A stretch of 64,000 nt of DNA from an uncultured Flavobacteriaceae bacterium (GCA_947502495.1 CANNAC010000001.1:806906-870905), one strand, 5' to 3'. Counted from the first letter of the stretch, positions 28,097 to 37,445 are shown. Notes: a model not told the origin generated them from the letters alone. Program-made: numbers and translations.

Positions 28097-28228
28097 CTAA
28101 AACACCGTATAAAAATAATTGCGGTTTAGTGCTTAATCAAAGGTCGTTGCGTGTTTGTAACGTCTGAATTTCCTTCGGAAATTCCTCGCATACAAACCCC
28201 CAACTACTCTTATACATAAACGTTAGCA
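28097..28228 (+). repeat. attC-like site J (132 bp)
   Basis: Left CTAAAAC (28097-28103), ACCGTATAA, right TTATAC and core GTTAGCA (28222-28228). Apical stem 28166-28173 with 28177-28184 (8 bp) and GTTTGTA (28153-28159) with TACAAAC (28191-28197). Compared with site I, two base pairs differ by compensatory changes, which supports a conserved fold. Confidence 0.7.
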
Positions 28229-28240
28229 TAAATACAAATA

Positions 28241-28978
28241 ATGGACATTACCAAAACCGAACTTATCGATAAAAGAAATGAAAAATTATGGAATGAATTA
28301 AATAAAACTCATTCAATATCTGTTGAGTATATCGATATTCCAAATTATTCTTGCTATTCTGAAAACGATAGTTCAACTGTATTTGTGAGCGAAAATAATA
28401 TTGATGCAAACTCTTTTACTCACGAATTACTTCATATTTTAATCAGACAAAAAGGAATTTATTTTGGCTCAAGTCTGACAAACGCAATAAGTGGAAATCC
28501 TAATCTTAATAGGTTCTTTTCAGATGGATTAATTGAACATTTCGGGAATTGTATGGACCATATTAAAATGTTGCCAATCTATTTGGAACTGGGATTTGAC
28601 AAAAAGAAATTTATAGAAGATTATGACGAAAATAAATGCACAAAAGCTGAAATTCAAGACATAAAATCTCAATTCAAAATTTTTGGAAAGTATAATGGTC
28701 AAGCTATCGATTATTATATTGCTAAATATATAGCTGTAAAAGCAGACCCGAAAAAACATCTCAATTACGACAAATCATTAAAAGAATTAAACAAACTCGA
28801 CCCAAAACTATTCGGGATTTTAGAGAAATGTGTCAACGATTGGAAAAATATGCCTTTAAAAAAAGCAAATATTTGGGATGAAGATTACAACTCTATTTCT
28901 TTTAATTTTTGCGAAAATTTAGCGGAATGGGGAAATGGAAAAAACATTGAAGAAAGTACTTATGCTAACACCGTATAA
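28241..28978 (+). CDS. HELLH metallopeptidase-like protein (cassette 3)
   Basis: 245 residues, no signal peptide. HELLH at 61-65 fits the HExxH zinc-binding consensus, with preceding hydrophobics and Thr60 as in gluzincins; Glu99 in DGLIEH could be the third ligand. Otherwise no family recognised. The reading frame runs into the cassette's recombination site: its last residues (YANTV) and stop come from the R''-like TGCTAAC and the conserved ACCGTATAA. Arms GTTAGCATAAATA (28222) and 28957-28969 pair at 12 of 13 positions. Confidence 0.6.
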   Translation: MDITKTELIDKRNEKLWNELNKTHSISVEYIDIPNYSCYSENDSSTVFVSENNIDANSFTHELLHILIRQKGIYFGSSLTNAISGNPNLNRFFSDGLIEHFGNCMDHIKMLPIYLELGFDKKKFIEDYDENKCTKAEIQDIKSQFKIFGKYNGQAIDYYIAKYIAVKADPKKHLNYDKSLKELNKLDPKLFGILEKCVNDWKNMPLKKANIWDEDYNSISFNFCENLAEWGNGKNIEESTYANTV

Positions 28979-29088
28979 AATGAATTGCTTCTCCTCGCCT
29001 ACTTAAAAAAAACTAATAAATTTCACATCTTATTTTTCACTACTAAATTAGACTCTCAAGAAAGCAATCCACTACAAGTAACACATCA
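28963..29088 (+). repeat. attC-like site K (partly degenerate)
   Basis: Left half is typical: TGCTAAC (28963-28969) then ACCGTATAAAATGAATTGCTTC. The right half pairs through GAAAGCAAT (near 29060) but no clear GTT core follows. Confidence 0.5.
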
Positions 29089-29112
29089 GCAACAATAGTA
29101 AAACGAAATCAT

Positions 29113-29964
29113 ATGAAATACATAACCATATTAATCACTTTCCTTTCCATTGGTATACATGCACAAACGAAATTAGAATTTGACAAACGAAATGTGGAAT
29201 GTGAAGATAAGTGGATTGCATACCAAATGGACAAAGACAGCACGTATACTTTTGGCTTTATTTATATTGATTCTCAAGCAGGTTTAACCTTAAACTATGA
29301 AGGAAAATTTAAAATTGATAATAAGGGTCGTTTTAACAGAATAGAATCTACAACTAAAACTGAAATTGGTTTTATGAAAGTAAGACTTCAGCCAAACAAA
29401 ATAGCTGTTGCAGAAATTCCAGTTTCAAAATTTCAAGAATTAAATATTGAGAAAATACCAAGTTGGTTAGAATCTTACAAAACAGATGAAAACACTATCG
29501 AAAGATTATATCGTTGGGGATATATGTATAATGCTTGGAATGAATGTGAAAAAGCCTTAACATTTTTAGAAAAAGCAGATAAAATAGATCCAAAATTTAA
29601 AGGATTACAAACCGAATTGGCATTTTCTTATAATGCCTTAGAAAAATATAACAAAGCAGAGATATCCTTAAAAAAAGCTATTGCAGAAAACCCAAAAGAT
29701 TGTTACACATTTAAAGAACTGGCCTATACATATACAAAACTTGTTAATTTTGAAAAAGTAGAAGATACTTATATGATAATGACTAAAGTTTGTAGTGAAA
29801 AAAATTTCATTCAAGAAACTGCTTATAATTTAGCCTACGAATATTTTAAAGCAAAAGATAAGATGGAATTTAAAAAATGGAAAACCGAAGCTGAAAAATG
29901 GTCTAAATTAGAAAATCAAATTACGCAGAATCTGAATATAATGGAAACGGAATTAAACAAATAA
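29113..29964 (+). CDS. Secreted TPR-repeat protein
   Basis: 283 residues with signal peptide MKYITILITFLSIGIHAQ. The middle and C-terminal parts carry tetratricopeptide-like repeats (AWNECEKALTFLEKADKIDP, TELAFSYNALEKYNKAEISL, TFKELAYTYTKLVNFEKVE), a scaffold for protein contacts. Periplasmic or surface. It sits in the array between site K and a variant element; flanking arms are weak. Confidence 0.7.
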   Translation: MKYITILITFLSIGIHAQTKLEFDKRNVECEDKWIAYQMDKDSTYTFGFIYIDSQAGLTLNYEGKFKIDNKGRFNRIESTTKTEIGFMKVRLQPNKIAVAEIPVSKFQELNIEKIPSWLESYKTDENTIERLYRWGYMYNAWNECEKALTFLEKADKIDPKFKGLQTELAFSYNALEKYNKAEISLKKAIAENPKDCYTFKELAYTYTKLVNFEKVEDTYMIMTKVCSEKNFIQETAYNLAYEYFKAKDKMEFKKWKTEAEKWSKLENQITQNLNIMETELNK

Positions 29965-29965
29965 A

Positions 29966-30112
29966 ATACGACTGTTAATAGCCTGCATAATTAATTCCTA
30001 GCCCTCGCCTACCTACAAAAGTCCGCGAGGACTTTCTATCTGATTTTTATTTGCTAAATTACGTCCTTAACCACGCAACGAATCGCATACAATATCGTTG
30101 TTGTATAGCGTG
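29966..30112 (+). repeat. attC-like variant element H
   Basis: Begins with a TAC-N7-AAT arm, continues through TAATTCCTAGCCCTCGCCTAC (like class-2 sites) and ends GTTGTTGTATAGCG. About 46 bp (30033-30078) are shared with the element at 39963-40008, including TTTTATTTGCTAAATTA. Confidence 0.45.
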
Positions 30113-30121
30113 AAATAAGGA

Positions 30122-30373
30122 ATGCATAAAAGGAATTTAAAAATTGTGAGACTTTACATTATTGGTTTATTCTGTATGGCCTTTTATTTCTTTTTGGAAA
30201 ATGCCAACATCCTATCGCAACTCGTTGAAAAATCAAAGACACTTCGCTATAAAGGATTTTTCACTTTTATGCTTACAGGATTATTCAAATACGGCTTATT
30301 AGTAATCGGAATAAGTATTATTTTAATACTGACTTTTCTGTTAATCCAAGAAAAAATATCCAAAGACAATTAA
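30122..30373 (+). CDS. Small two-helix membrane protein
   Basis: 83 residues, two hydrophobic segments (about 10-24 and 52-74) with a basic N terminus. It follows element H directly and ends 16 bp before the ABC ATPase gene, marking the right end of the first array section. No family recognised. Confidence 0.5.
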   Translation: MHKRNLKIVRLYIIGLFCMAFYFFLENANILSQLVEKSKTLRYKGFFTFMLTGLFKYGLLVIGISIILILTFLLIQEKISKDN

Positions 30374-30389
30374 AAAAACGCTTCTCTAA

Positions 30390-31637
30390 ATGCAAGGAAA
30401 TAGAAAACAAACCCATTATCATTATGCCGTGGAATGCACGGAACTTTCGCCACAAGATAATTGGTTATCTCCTTTACTGAACGGCTTCTATACATTACCA
30501 GGATTACAAGGAAAAAGAGGGATTCTATTTTCAAATGCCGTTTTAGAAAAATATATCCTAGAGGAAGAAAAACACGATAATTTTGAGCTAACCACAGGAA
30601 AGCATAGAAGCCTTAGAACCTTATCTACTGGAGAACAAAAAAAAGCGTTACTTACTTATTTATTGTCACAAAAACCAGATTTCATAGTTTTACACAATCC
30701 CTATGAAACCTTAGACAAAGCTTCTGTTTCTTTATTAAAACAGCAATTAATTGCATTATCTGGAGAAATGCCGATTGTATTTATTTTCCATAGACAAGAG
30801 GATTTATTACCCATAATTACACAAGTAATTACATTTGAAAAAGATGCGCTTAAAGCAGTTATACCTATTGCAGCATATCCGTTTAAAAAAAGGGATTTTG
30901 TTTTCGACAAAGAAATTCCTCCATCAATAACCACCTATCTAAAGCTACCCGAAGTACTCGTGGAGATGAAAAATATTCATGTGGAATATGACGATCGTAC
31001 TATTCTAAAAGACATTAACTGGACCATTAAAAAAAAGGAATTCTGGCAGTTAATTGGTCCGAATGGTTCTGGTAAAACCACTTTACTATCTATGATTTAT
31101 GGCAACAATACTAAGGCTTACGGACAAGAAGTATATCTCTTTGGGAAGAAAAAAGATTCTGGTGAAAGTGTTTGGGATATAAAACAGAAAATTGGATATA
31201 TTAGTCCTTCGATGTTAGAATTATTTACTCAAAATCACACCGTAGAACAAATGATTATTTCCGGTTTTTTTGATAGTATTGGTCTATATAAAACACCATC
31301 TACTTTACAAGTACATACTGCAGCAATGTGGATGGACGTATTACATGTAAGCAAAGAAAAAAACACCTCTTTTCTTAAATTATCACCAGCTGTACAACGA
31401 CTGGTATTAATTGCAAGAGCTATGATTAAGCATCCGCCTTTGCTTATTTTAGACGAACCATTAATTCATGTAGATACCGAAGGTGCAGCACTTATTATCG
31501 CCTTAATAAATAAAATTGCAAAAGAAAGTGAGACGAGTATTCTGTTTGTTTCCCATCGGGATGAACCCAATATGCAACCAGATTTCACCTATACGCTTTG
31601 CCCCTCGCCAAATGGCTCTATAGGGATCCAGAAATAA
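30390..31637 (+). CDS. Double ABC ATPase, ModF/PhrA-like, with degenerate first half
   Basis: 415 residues, no membrane segments. The C-terminal ATPase has Walker A GPNGSGKTT (223-231), a modified signature LSPAVQR instead of LSGGQ, and Walker B LLILDEP. The N-terminal half keeps a signature-like LSTGEQKK (78-85) and FIVLHNPYE but has no Walker A. Such paired soluble ABC proteins resemble ModF and the so-called photorepair protein PhrA. Probably a non-transport ATPase; partner unknown. Confidence 0.75.
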   Translation: MQGNRKQTHYHYAVECTELSPQDNWLSPLLNGFYTLPGLQGKRGILFSNAVLEKYILEEEKHDNFELTTGKHRSLRTLSTGEQKKALLTYLLSQKPDFIVLHNPYETLDKASVSLLKQQLIALSGEMPIVFIFHRQEDLLPIITQVITFEKDALKAVIPIAAYPFKKRDFVFDKEIPPSITTYLKLPEVLVEMKNIHVEYDDRTILKDINWTIKKKEFWQLIGPNGSGKTTLLSMIYGNNTKAYGQEVYLFGKKKDSGESVWDIKQKIGYISPSMLELFTQNHTVEQMIISGFFDSIGLYKTPSTLQVHTAAMWMDVLHVSKEKNTSFLKLSPAVQRLVLIARAMIKHPPLLILDEPLIHVDTEGAALIIALINKIAKESETSILFVSHRDEPNMQPDFTYTLCPSPNGSIGIQK

Positions 31638-31714
31638 TGTATCGCTACTTATTTGCAACACTATAATCGGCATGTACACAGGAAAGAAACAAGTACATAA
31701 AGTACTATTTTCCT

Positions 31715-33268
31715 TTAATCTTCTCTTGGCAACCTAGAATCTTCCTGAGCAATTTGATATACAAGTGCTGCAATTATCGTAGCATTAATCATCATATCGC
31801 GTTCGGGAACATATTCCAAAGCATCCAAATTAGTGTGGTGTGTTACTGTACTATAATTTAATTTATCTTGAATGATCTGAAATCCTGGGATTTTGTAATA
31901 ATCGAAAACATCATGATCTGTAAAATCTGTGTTTTGAATGGTTAGATTATTCACATCTAAATGCGAATAGGGTGCTAACATCTTTTTAAAAATAGGTCGT
32001 ACCGCTTCGTTTCCTTGCAAATAAATACCTCGCATTTGACCAGCTCCATTATCCATATTTAAATAGGCTGAAATTTTTTCAACCTCTTTTTTACGAGTCG
32101 TTTCTTTTACTTTACCGAAGTGTTTTTCTGCATAGGCCATAGAACCTACAAATGCTTGTTCCTCGCCACCCCATAATGCAATTCGTATGGTTCGTTTTGG
32201 TTTTAATCCGGAAGCTTTAATAATTCGCATAACCTCCATCATTACAGCAGAACCCGCACCATTATCTGTAGCTCCAGACGCAGGATGCCAAGTGTCAAAA
32301 TGAGCACCAATCATAACCACTTCGTCCTTTAATTTAGGGTCTGAACCTGTAATTTCAGCAAAAATATTCACGTTGTTTTCTGGTCTTAAATACAGTTCAG
32401 AATCTAAATGGAATTTAATCTTAGGATGCATTTCTCTTCCTATTAAACGTTTTAACTTCCCAAAACTCTCTGGGGAAATCGCAAAATAAGGTATTGGTTT
32501 TTCATCACTTTCTCTAAAATTATAAGTACCACTCGGATGAATAATACCAGGAAAAAAAGGTGTCGTTCCTAAAATACTTAATGCGCCTTCCGCTTTTAAA
32601 AAAGCAAAAAAAGCATCATCTTTTCGCACCATTTTATTGAATATAGCATCCAAATTTCCAATTAAATCCATATCTCCAGCATTATGGCTTAAAGGATTAT
32701 TTGGTGTAGGTTCAATAGATTTTTTAGCTTCTTCTATTTGATCTTCAGAAAAACGTGTAGAAAGTGGATCGAATAACATATTTGGTTCTGGAGCAGCTCC
32801 TATAAGTATGGTCTTTCCTTGTATTTTTCCAGTCCATTGATTCTTAACTTTATCTAAATCGGCATGATTTTCAATCCAAATCAAATCCCCTATTTGTACG
32901 CCGTTAGAACTTTCTGTCCACGCATACGGATAAGCTTGTATTTTCATATACGCAGGTGCAGTCATTTCTACATTAAATGATTTTACTTCCCAACCCATAC
33001 AATCCTGACAATAGTTTTCGTAATACACCTTATCGATGCCCCAATTCTCCATGGTTTTCTTTGCCCATTCTGCTGCAGTAAAATATTGATCAGTACCTGC
33101 TAAACGCGGCCCATACACATCAGACAAGTCCGAAACAATACGCATGACTTGTGATTTCTGAAAGCCTTCCGTATTTATTTTAGAAAGCGCTTGGTTTTTT
33201 GTTTGACTCTGTATAGAGAATCCTATTAAAAGGAAAGCTGTAATAATAATTTTAGACACTATTTTCAT
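31715..33268 (-). CDS. Secreted M28 family metallopeptidase
   Basis: 517 residues with a signal peptide (MKIVSKIIITAFLLIGFSIQSQ). A PA-like insert (GDLIWIENHADLDKVKNQWTG) precedes the M28 core. Zinc ligands are visible in IGAHFDTW (His-x-Asp), ATDNGAGSAV (Asp) and WGGEEQAFVGS (catalytic and ligand Glu); further Asp and His follow. Aminopeptidase or glutamate-carboxypeptidase-like activity in the periplasm or outside the cell. No T9SS domain at the C terminus. Confidence 0.88.
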   Translation of the reverse strand: MKIVSKIIITAFLLIGFSIQSQTKNQALSKINTEGFQKSQVMRIVSDLSDVYGPRLAGTDQYFTAAEWAKKTMENWGIDKVYYENYCQDCMGWEVKSFNVEMTAPAYMKIQAYPYAWTESSNGVQIGDLIWIENHADLDKVKNQWTGKIQGKTILIGAAPEPNMLFDPLSTRFSEDQIEEAKKSIEPTPNNPLSHNAGDMDLIGNLDAIFNKMVRKDDAFFAFLKAEGALSILGTTPFFPGIIHPSGTYNFRESDEKPIPYFAISPESFGKLKRLIGREMHPKIKFHLDSELYLRPENNVNIFAEITGSDPKLKDEVVMIGAHFDTWHPASGATDNGAGSAVMMEVMRIIKASGLKPKRTIRIALWGGEEQAFVGSMAYAEKHFGKVKETTRKKEVEKISAYLNMDNGAGQMRGIYLQGNEAVRPIFKKMLAPYSHLDVNNLTIQNTDFTDHDVFDYYKIPGFQIIQDKLNYSTVTHHTNLDALEYVPERDMMINATIIAALVYQIAQEDSRLPRED

Positions 33269-33419
33269 AATACGATTATTAATTAATTGATTTACAACAT
33301 GTTAAATTAATAAAGAATAATGACAATACAAAAGAATATCTAAGAAGTTGCTCATTAGCAAAAACAACCCACTCCTATTCCACTAACTTTAAACATAATC
33401 CAACAAGCATCCCAAAACG

Positions 33420-33971
33420 TTATTTTGGCAATCTTGCGATAATTAATTCTATTTGCCCCAAATGGTGCGCCTGATGTTCCATGACATGAAACCAAGACCA
33501 ATGCCTTTTTTTAGTCCACCAATCATCCTTTATCTTTTGGAATTCTTTTAATGTATTCTTTCGTACTTTTTTGTACATCGTTAAATAATACTTTGCTGGT
33601 TTGTCTTTAAGTATTTCTTTCGTTTTATTAAGATCAAGACTCCTTTCGAGTAGTTCCTGCTCTTCTTTATCATATGCATTTAACATATCTTCTCCAAAGG
33701 AATATCTTTGATAGGTTGCTTCCACAGCTGCTACATGTAAAATAATCGCTCCTATCGAATTTGCCTTTTTATCAAATTGAAAGTCTGTTTCCAAGGAATT
33801 AAGTCCGCGTGTAGATGAAATAATGTCGTCTTTTAAATATTCTAACATATAGACCATTACTCCTATTTGTGTGTCGTATCCTTTTTTACTATTTATTTCT
33901 TGAGCTCGCAAAGCGTTGGTAGATACTAAAATCAGGAGGTAAATACATATGCTTTTAAATACTATTTTCAT
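33420..33971 (-). CDS. DinB-family protein with signal peptide
   Basis: 183 residues. After a signal peptide (to about 23) comes a four-helix DinB/YfiT fold with the likely metal histidines in ILHVAAVE and in HVMEHQAHHLGQI. Relatives act as thiol-dependent transferases or hydrolases, but DinB proteins are usually cytosolic; the secretion signal makes this an envelope version. Confidence 0.8.
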   Translation of the reverse strand: MKIVFKSICIYLLILVSTNALRAQEINSKKGYDTQIGVMVYMLEYLKDDIISSTRGLNSLETDFQFDKKANSIGAIILHVAAVEATYQRYSFGEDMLNAYDKEEQELLERSLDLNKTKEILKDKPAKYYLTMYKKVRKNTLKEFQKIKDDWWTKKRHWSWFHVMEHQAHHLGQIELIIARLPK

Positions 33972-34188
33972 AGGAACAAATGGAGGTTTGGTTGGCTTTA
34001 GAATAGGATTATCTTATTCGATATCTCGCTTTCTAGAAACGTGTTCTACTAAAACTTATTGCTGCTTTATTTATCAAAGACTCTGATTTCTAAAATGCAC
34101 CTGCTATAATTAAAAACCAATCTTTTGTTATTAACAAGGATTTTCGGTTTCTGTTTTATTTGTAAATTACATTCTAAAACAAACAAGT

Positions 34189-35178
34189 ATGTGGTTTGAA
34201 AAACTAACAGGATTTACAGAAAAATCTCCCGAATACGTAAGAGCACATCTTAGAATAGAAGGAAATGCTTTTGTTTCTAAAGCCAATAACCAACGGTTTT
34301 CCTTTGGCGAACTAGAAATAGCAAGTCTATTACAACTTAAAAATAAATGTCCGAAACTGGATTCCTATTCCAGCGAAATTCAGGTAAGTGAAATTGTTTC
34401 CGATGTGCAAGAATTACACACGAGTATAGAAAATACAAATGCGCTTTTTCAAGCTGCTTCGCAATTCAATCTCTTGGAAATGATAAGTCCATCTATAACT
34501 CCAGAACAAGGCATAGATCGCTATGAAAACGATCATACGCAAGGACCAGTTTGTGCCATTGCTTGTGGTGCTGGAACTATTTACAGAAACTACTTTGTTC
34601 CTCTTGGTGACCAATTGGGGCAAACAGCGACCAAGCAAATCGATTGTTTAGAAGCAATTGGAATTGCATTAGGAAATGAAAACGAAAAACTCTGGAAAAT
34701 GCAAAATGGCTATGCATTGGTACATCCCGAAGGTCTATTAGCCATCAACAAAAAAATTGCCCAATTAAGCGATACGGAAAGAGAAGCGTTAAAAGAAAAA
34801 CTTCAAGTAGGAATCCAATGGAATACCGAAGTAACTACATCTACATCGCGCCATAAGGTTTCCCAAATATATTGTTCTGCGCTTCCTGTTGCCTATGGTG
34901 AATCTGAAAGGTTCTATTGGGAATACTTCGCTAGACTTATTTTAGAAGCCACGTATGAAGCAACGCTCTATGCAGCCTTAATAAACGTAGAAAAAAATAA
35001 ATCGAATGTCGTATATTTTACATTAGTTGGTGGTGGTGTTTTTGGTAATGAAGACTATTGGATTTTAGAGTCTATGCAAAAAGCAATTCGGAAATTCAAA
35101 AAAACACCATTACAAGTTAGAATTGTTAGTTATCGAGCATCCAAAAAGATGGTGCGTGATGCAATTCAGGAGCTATAA
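34189..35178 (+). CDS. Conserved protein with a macrodomain-like C-terminal part
   Basis: 329 residues, no signal. ALFQAASQFNLLEM near 86-99, GAGTIYRNYF, and a late VVYFTLVGGGVFGNEDYWI...AIRKFK...VRIVSY resemble the phosphate-binding loop and last strand of macrodomain/PARG-type ADP-ribose-binding proteins. This is a fold guess from motif order. If right, it binds or hydrolyses ADP-ribose. It stands alone between core-like genes. Confidence 0.45.
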   Translation: MWFEKLTGFTEKSPEYVRAHLRIEGNAFVSKANNQRFSFGELEIASLLQLKNKCPKLDSYSSEIQVSEIVSDVQELHTSIENTNALFQAASQFNLLEMISPSITPEQGIDRYENDHTQGPVCAIACGAGTIYRNYFVPLGDQLGQTATKQIDCLEAIGIALGNENEKLWKMQNGYALVHPEGLLAINKKIAQLSDTEREALKEKLQVGIQWNTEVTTSTSRHKVSQIYCSALPVAYGESERFYWEYFARLILEATYEATLYAALINVEKNKSNVVYFTLVGGGVFGNEDYWILESMQKAIRKFKKTPLQVRIVSYRASKKMVRDAIQEL

Positions 35179-35311
35179 AACCAAAACCATACCTGCTCTT
35201 TTTTTGTTTATAACTAAATGCATAATAGTACGAATTCGTGAATTTATTATAGCCTGAATTGTTATACTTTTGATAGTCTGTTAGCAGATAAAAACAAACG
35301 CTACATACCTT

Positions 35312-36268
35312 ATGGAAATACTTATACTTTATACTGGTTTTTTACTTGCTGCCTATGCAGTAATAGGAAATGATGTTATACAAACCTTAGGTACTTTTAT
35401 TTCTTCCAATAACAAAACACATTGGACGGTGCTTTGGGGATTTGCAGGTATTATTCTATCTGCGACTTTAATTTTTGGTTGGTATATGTATGATGGCGAT
35501 GTCTCCTACCAAAGATTAAATAGCATCACACTTCCTGAAACCTTAAAATGGTGGCATTTAATAGCACCACTTGCCCTATTGATAATTACACGTTTTGGAA
35601 TACCTGTAAGTACGACCTTTATGATTCTTAGCGTTTTTTCTAGTCAGCAATTTATTGAGAAAATGATTCTGAAATCGGTGTATGGTTATGGTATTTCTGT
35701 GATTACCGCCTTTTTAATTTATCTCTTCATTGCCCAAAAACTAGAATCTAAAGCCTCTTTAGAGAAAGTACATAAAACCAATCAAAAGAGATTCTGGATT
35801 GTTGCACAATGGCTTTCTACGGGATTTTTATGGTCACAATGGCTTATTCAAGATTTTGCAAACATCTATGTGTTTCTACCTCGAAGATTATCTATTTGGG
35901 AATTGCTTGGTTCTCTAGTGGTTATCTTATCGATTATGGCATATATTTTTAAAAATCGCGGTGGTAAAATCCAAGAAATGGTGAACCAGAAAGTCAATAC
36001 TAGAAACATTCGTTCTGCAACTATTATTGACCTTTTTTATGGTGTTATTCTATTTATATACGGAAACTATAATGCAATACCAATGAGTACTACTTGGACT
36101 TTTATTGGTATTCTTGCCGGACGAGAAATAGCCATAAACTACCTACTGAATAAGGGGAAATTAAAAAGCTCGTACCAACTTATCGCTAAAGATTTTGCTA
36201 AAGTAAGTCTTGGTTTGGCTATTAGCATTTCTATTGTGTACTTGATTCAACTCATCAAAACCTTCTAA
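35312..36268 (+). CDS. PiT-like phosphate permease relative, divergent
   Basis: 318 residues, eight or more membrane segments. AYAVIGNDVIQTLGTFISS near 14-32 resembles the GxNDvaNa..Gt.vgs signature of inorganic phosphate transporters, and FGIPVSTTFMI plus NAIPMSTTWTFIGILAGR match the two PVSTTH-type repeats (the usual His is Phe and Trp). Length is shorter than typical PiT. Substrate therefore uncertain. Confidence 0.55.
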   Translation: MEILILYTGFLLAAYAVIGNDVIQTLGTFISSNNKTHWTVLWGFAGIILSATLIFGWYMYDGDVSYQRLNSITLPETLKWWHLIAPLALLIITRFGIPVSTTFMILSVFSSQQFIEKMILKSVYGYGISVITAFLIYLFIAQKLESKASLEKVHKTNQKRFWIVAQWLSTGFLWSQWLIQDFANIYVFLPRRLSIWELLGSLVVILSIMAYIFKNRGGKIQEMVNQKVNTRNIRSATIIDLFYGVILFIYGNYNAIPMSTTWTFIGILAGREIAINYLLNKGKLKSSYQLIAKDFAKVSLGLAISISIVYLIQLIKTF

Positions 36269-36273
36269 AAAAA

Positions 36274-36430
36274 CATGGTATTGCGGGTTCTGGTAAGATA
36301 ATAACCCGAGGCGCGATATATCTTCAAATGGCGAACTATTGTCAATTACTTTACAAATACACGTAGAACTACGTGTTGTAAATTAGAGGTTTAAATGCTA
36401 TCTTGGTTTGTTCAACTACATGAATACAAA
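36274..36430 (+). repeat. attC-like long element B (degenerate)
   Basis: Shares the CTTCAAATGGCGAAC hairpin remnant and the palindrome block with the other long elements. At 36359-36376 the palindrome reads ACACGTAG-AA-CTACGTGT: compared with 43108-43125, both arms changed together. It ends without a clear GTT core before the gene at 36450. Confidence 0.5.
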
Positions 36431-36449
36431 TAACTAAACATTAATAATT

Positions 36450-37445
36450 ATGAAAAAAAATTACATTCTTACAACACTATTTTCAATAGTAACGGTACTG
36501 TCCATAAATGCGCAAGTGGGCACAAATTTTGATGAGCCGAATGGTGGAACTGATGTTTTTATTGATGCAGACGTAACCGCGCACACTCTATCTAACAATG
36601 GTTCAATGGGAACAGTATCTCATACATTTTCTTCAGGAGAATTAGGTTTTAGCACTAGTTTTACACCCACAAGAAACAACACTAATCTAGGCGTAGTTGG
36701 GTTGTCCGACGGTGATTATGTTGGAGTTTATAATCAGGCAACTATCCCTTCAACATCATCGGATATACCATCTTGGTCACTTGGGAATTCATATGTTATA
36801 GATGACCCTGATGGGATGATAACCGTTGCGTTTGACGAAGTTAGTTTAGTAGGAGCAGTTAACCCAAGATTTCAAATGAAAATGTGGATTGATGATACAA
36901 GTTATGAATTTTCTGACCAAGCAAACGATAGAGTTTTAATAAAACTTGATATAAACAATGGAACATCTGAAATTGTAATTGTTGACACGGATGGAGGAAC
37001 TGGTAATGATTTAAATGATTATTTATATAATGGCAATTCCGTTTTCAATGTAATAACTGATATTGATATTGATTTATCTGCTCAAATAGGAAATACTGTT
37101 AAATTAATTATAGAAGCTGATTTTAATGCTGCTAGTGAGCAGATAACCTTTGATAATATCAATTTTACAAGCGGCAATACTTTAGATGTAAGCAGTTATG
37201 AATTAGAAAAAATAATTAGTTTATATCCAAATCCTTCAAAAGGAAATATTACGATTAGAAGTTCAAAGGATATATTGCAAAGAGTGATGATAATGGATTT
37301 AAATGGTCGGGAAATAAAATCTTATGAAATGAATGTAGCTACTAAAGATATTGATTTAAATTTAGAATTAACTTCTGGCATGTATTTAGTAAAATTAACT
37401 GATATTAATAATTTATCAATTACTAAAAAACTAATTATTAAATAA
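36450..37445 (+). CDS. Secreted protein with T9SS sorting domain
   Basis: 331 residues: signal peptide (to about 21, INAQ), a ~230-residue beta-rich body (LamG/jelly-roll-like character, no catalytic motif recognised), and a type A sorting domain from about 258 (LYPNPSKGNITI, VMIMDLNGREIKSYEM, SGMYLVKLTD, KKLIIK). Exported by the type IX system. Followed at once by an AAC-GTTTGCT-AAC arm (37446-37458), so it is probably cassette cargo. Confidence 0.75.
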   Translation: MKKNYILTTLFSIVTVLSINAQVGTNFDEPNGGTDVFIDADVTAHTLSNNGSMGTVSHTFSSGELGFSTSFTPTRNNTNLGVVGLSDGDYVGVYNQATIPSTSSDIPSWSLGNSYVIDDPDGMITVAFDEVSLVGAVNPRFQMKMWIDDTSYEFSDQANDRVLIKLDINNGTSEIVIVDTDGGTGNDLNDYLYNGNSVFNVITDIDIDLSAQIGNTVKLIIEADFNAASEQITFDNINFTSGNTLDVSSYELEKIISLYPNPSKGNITIRSSKDILQRVMIMDLNGREIKSYEMNVATKDIDLNLELTSGMYLVKLTDINNLSITKKLIIK

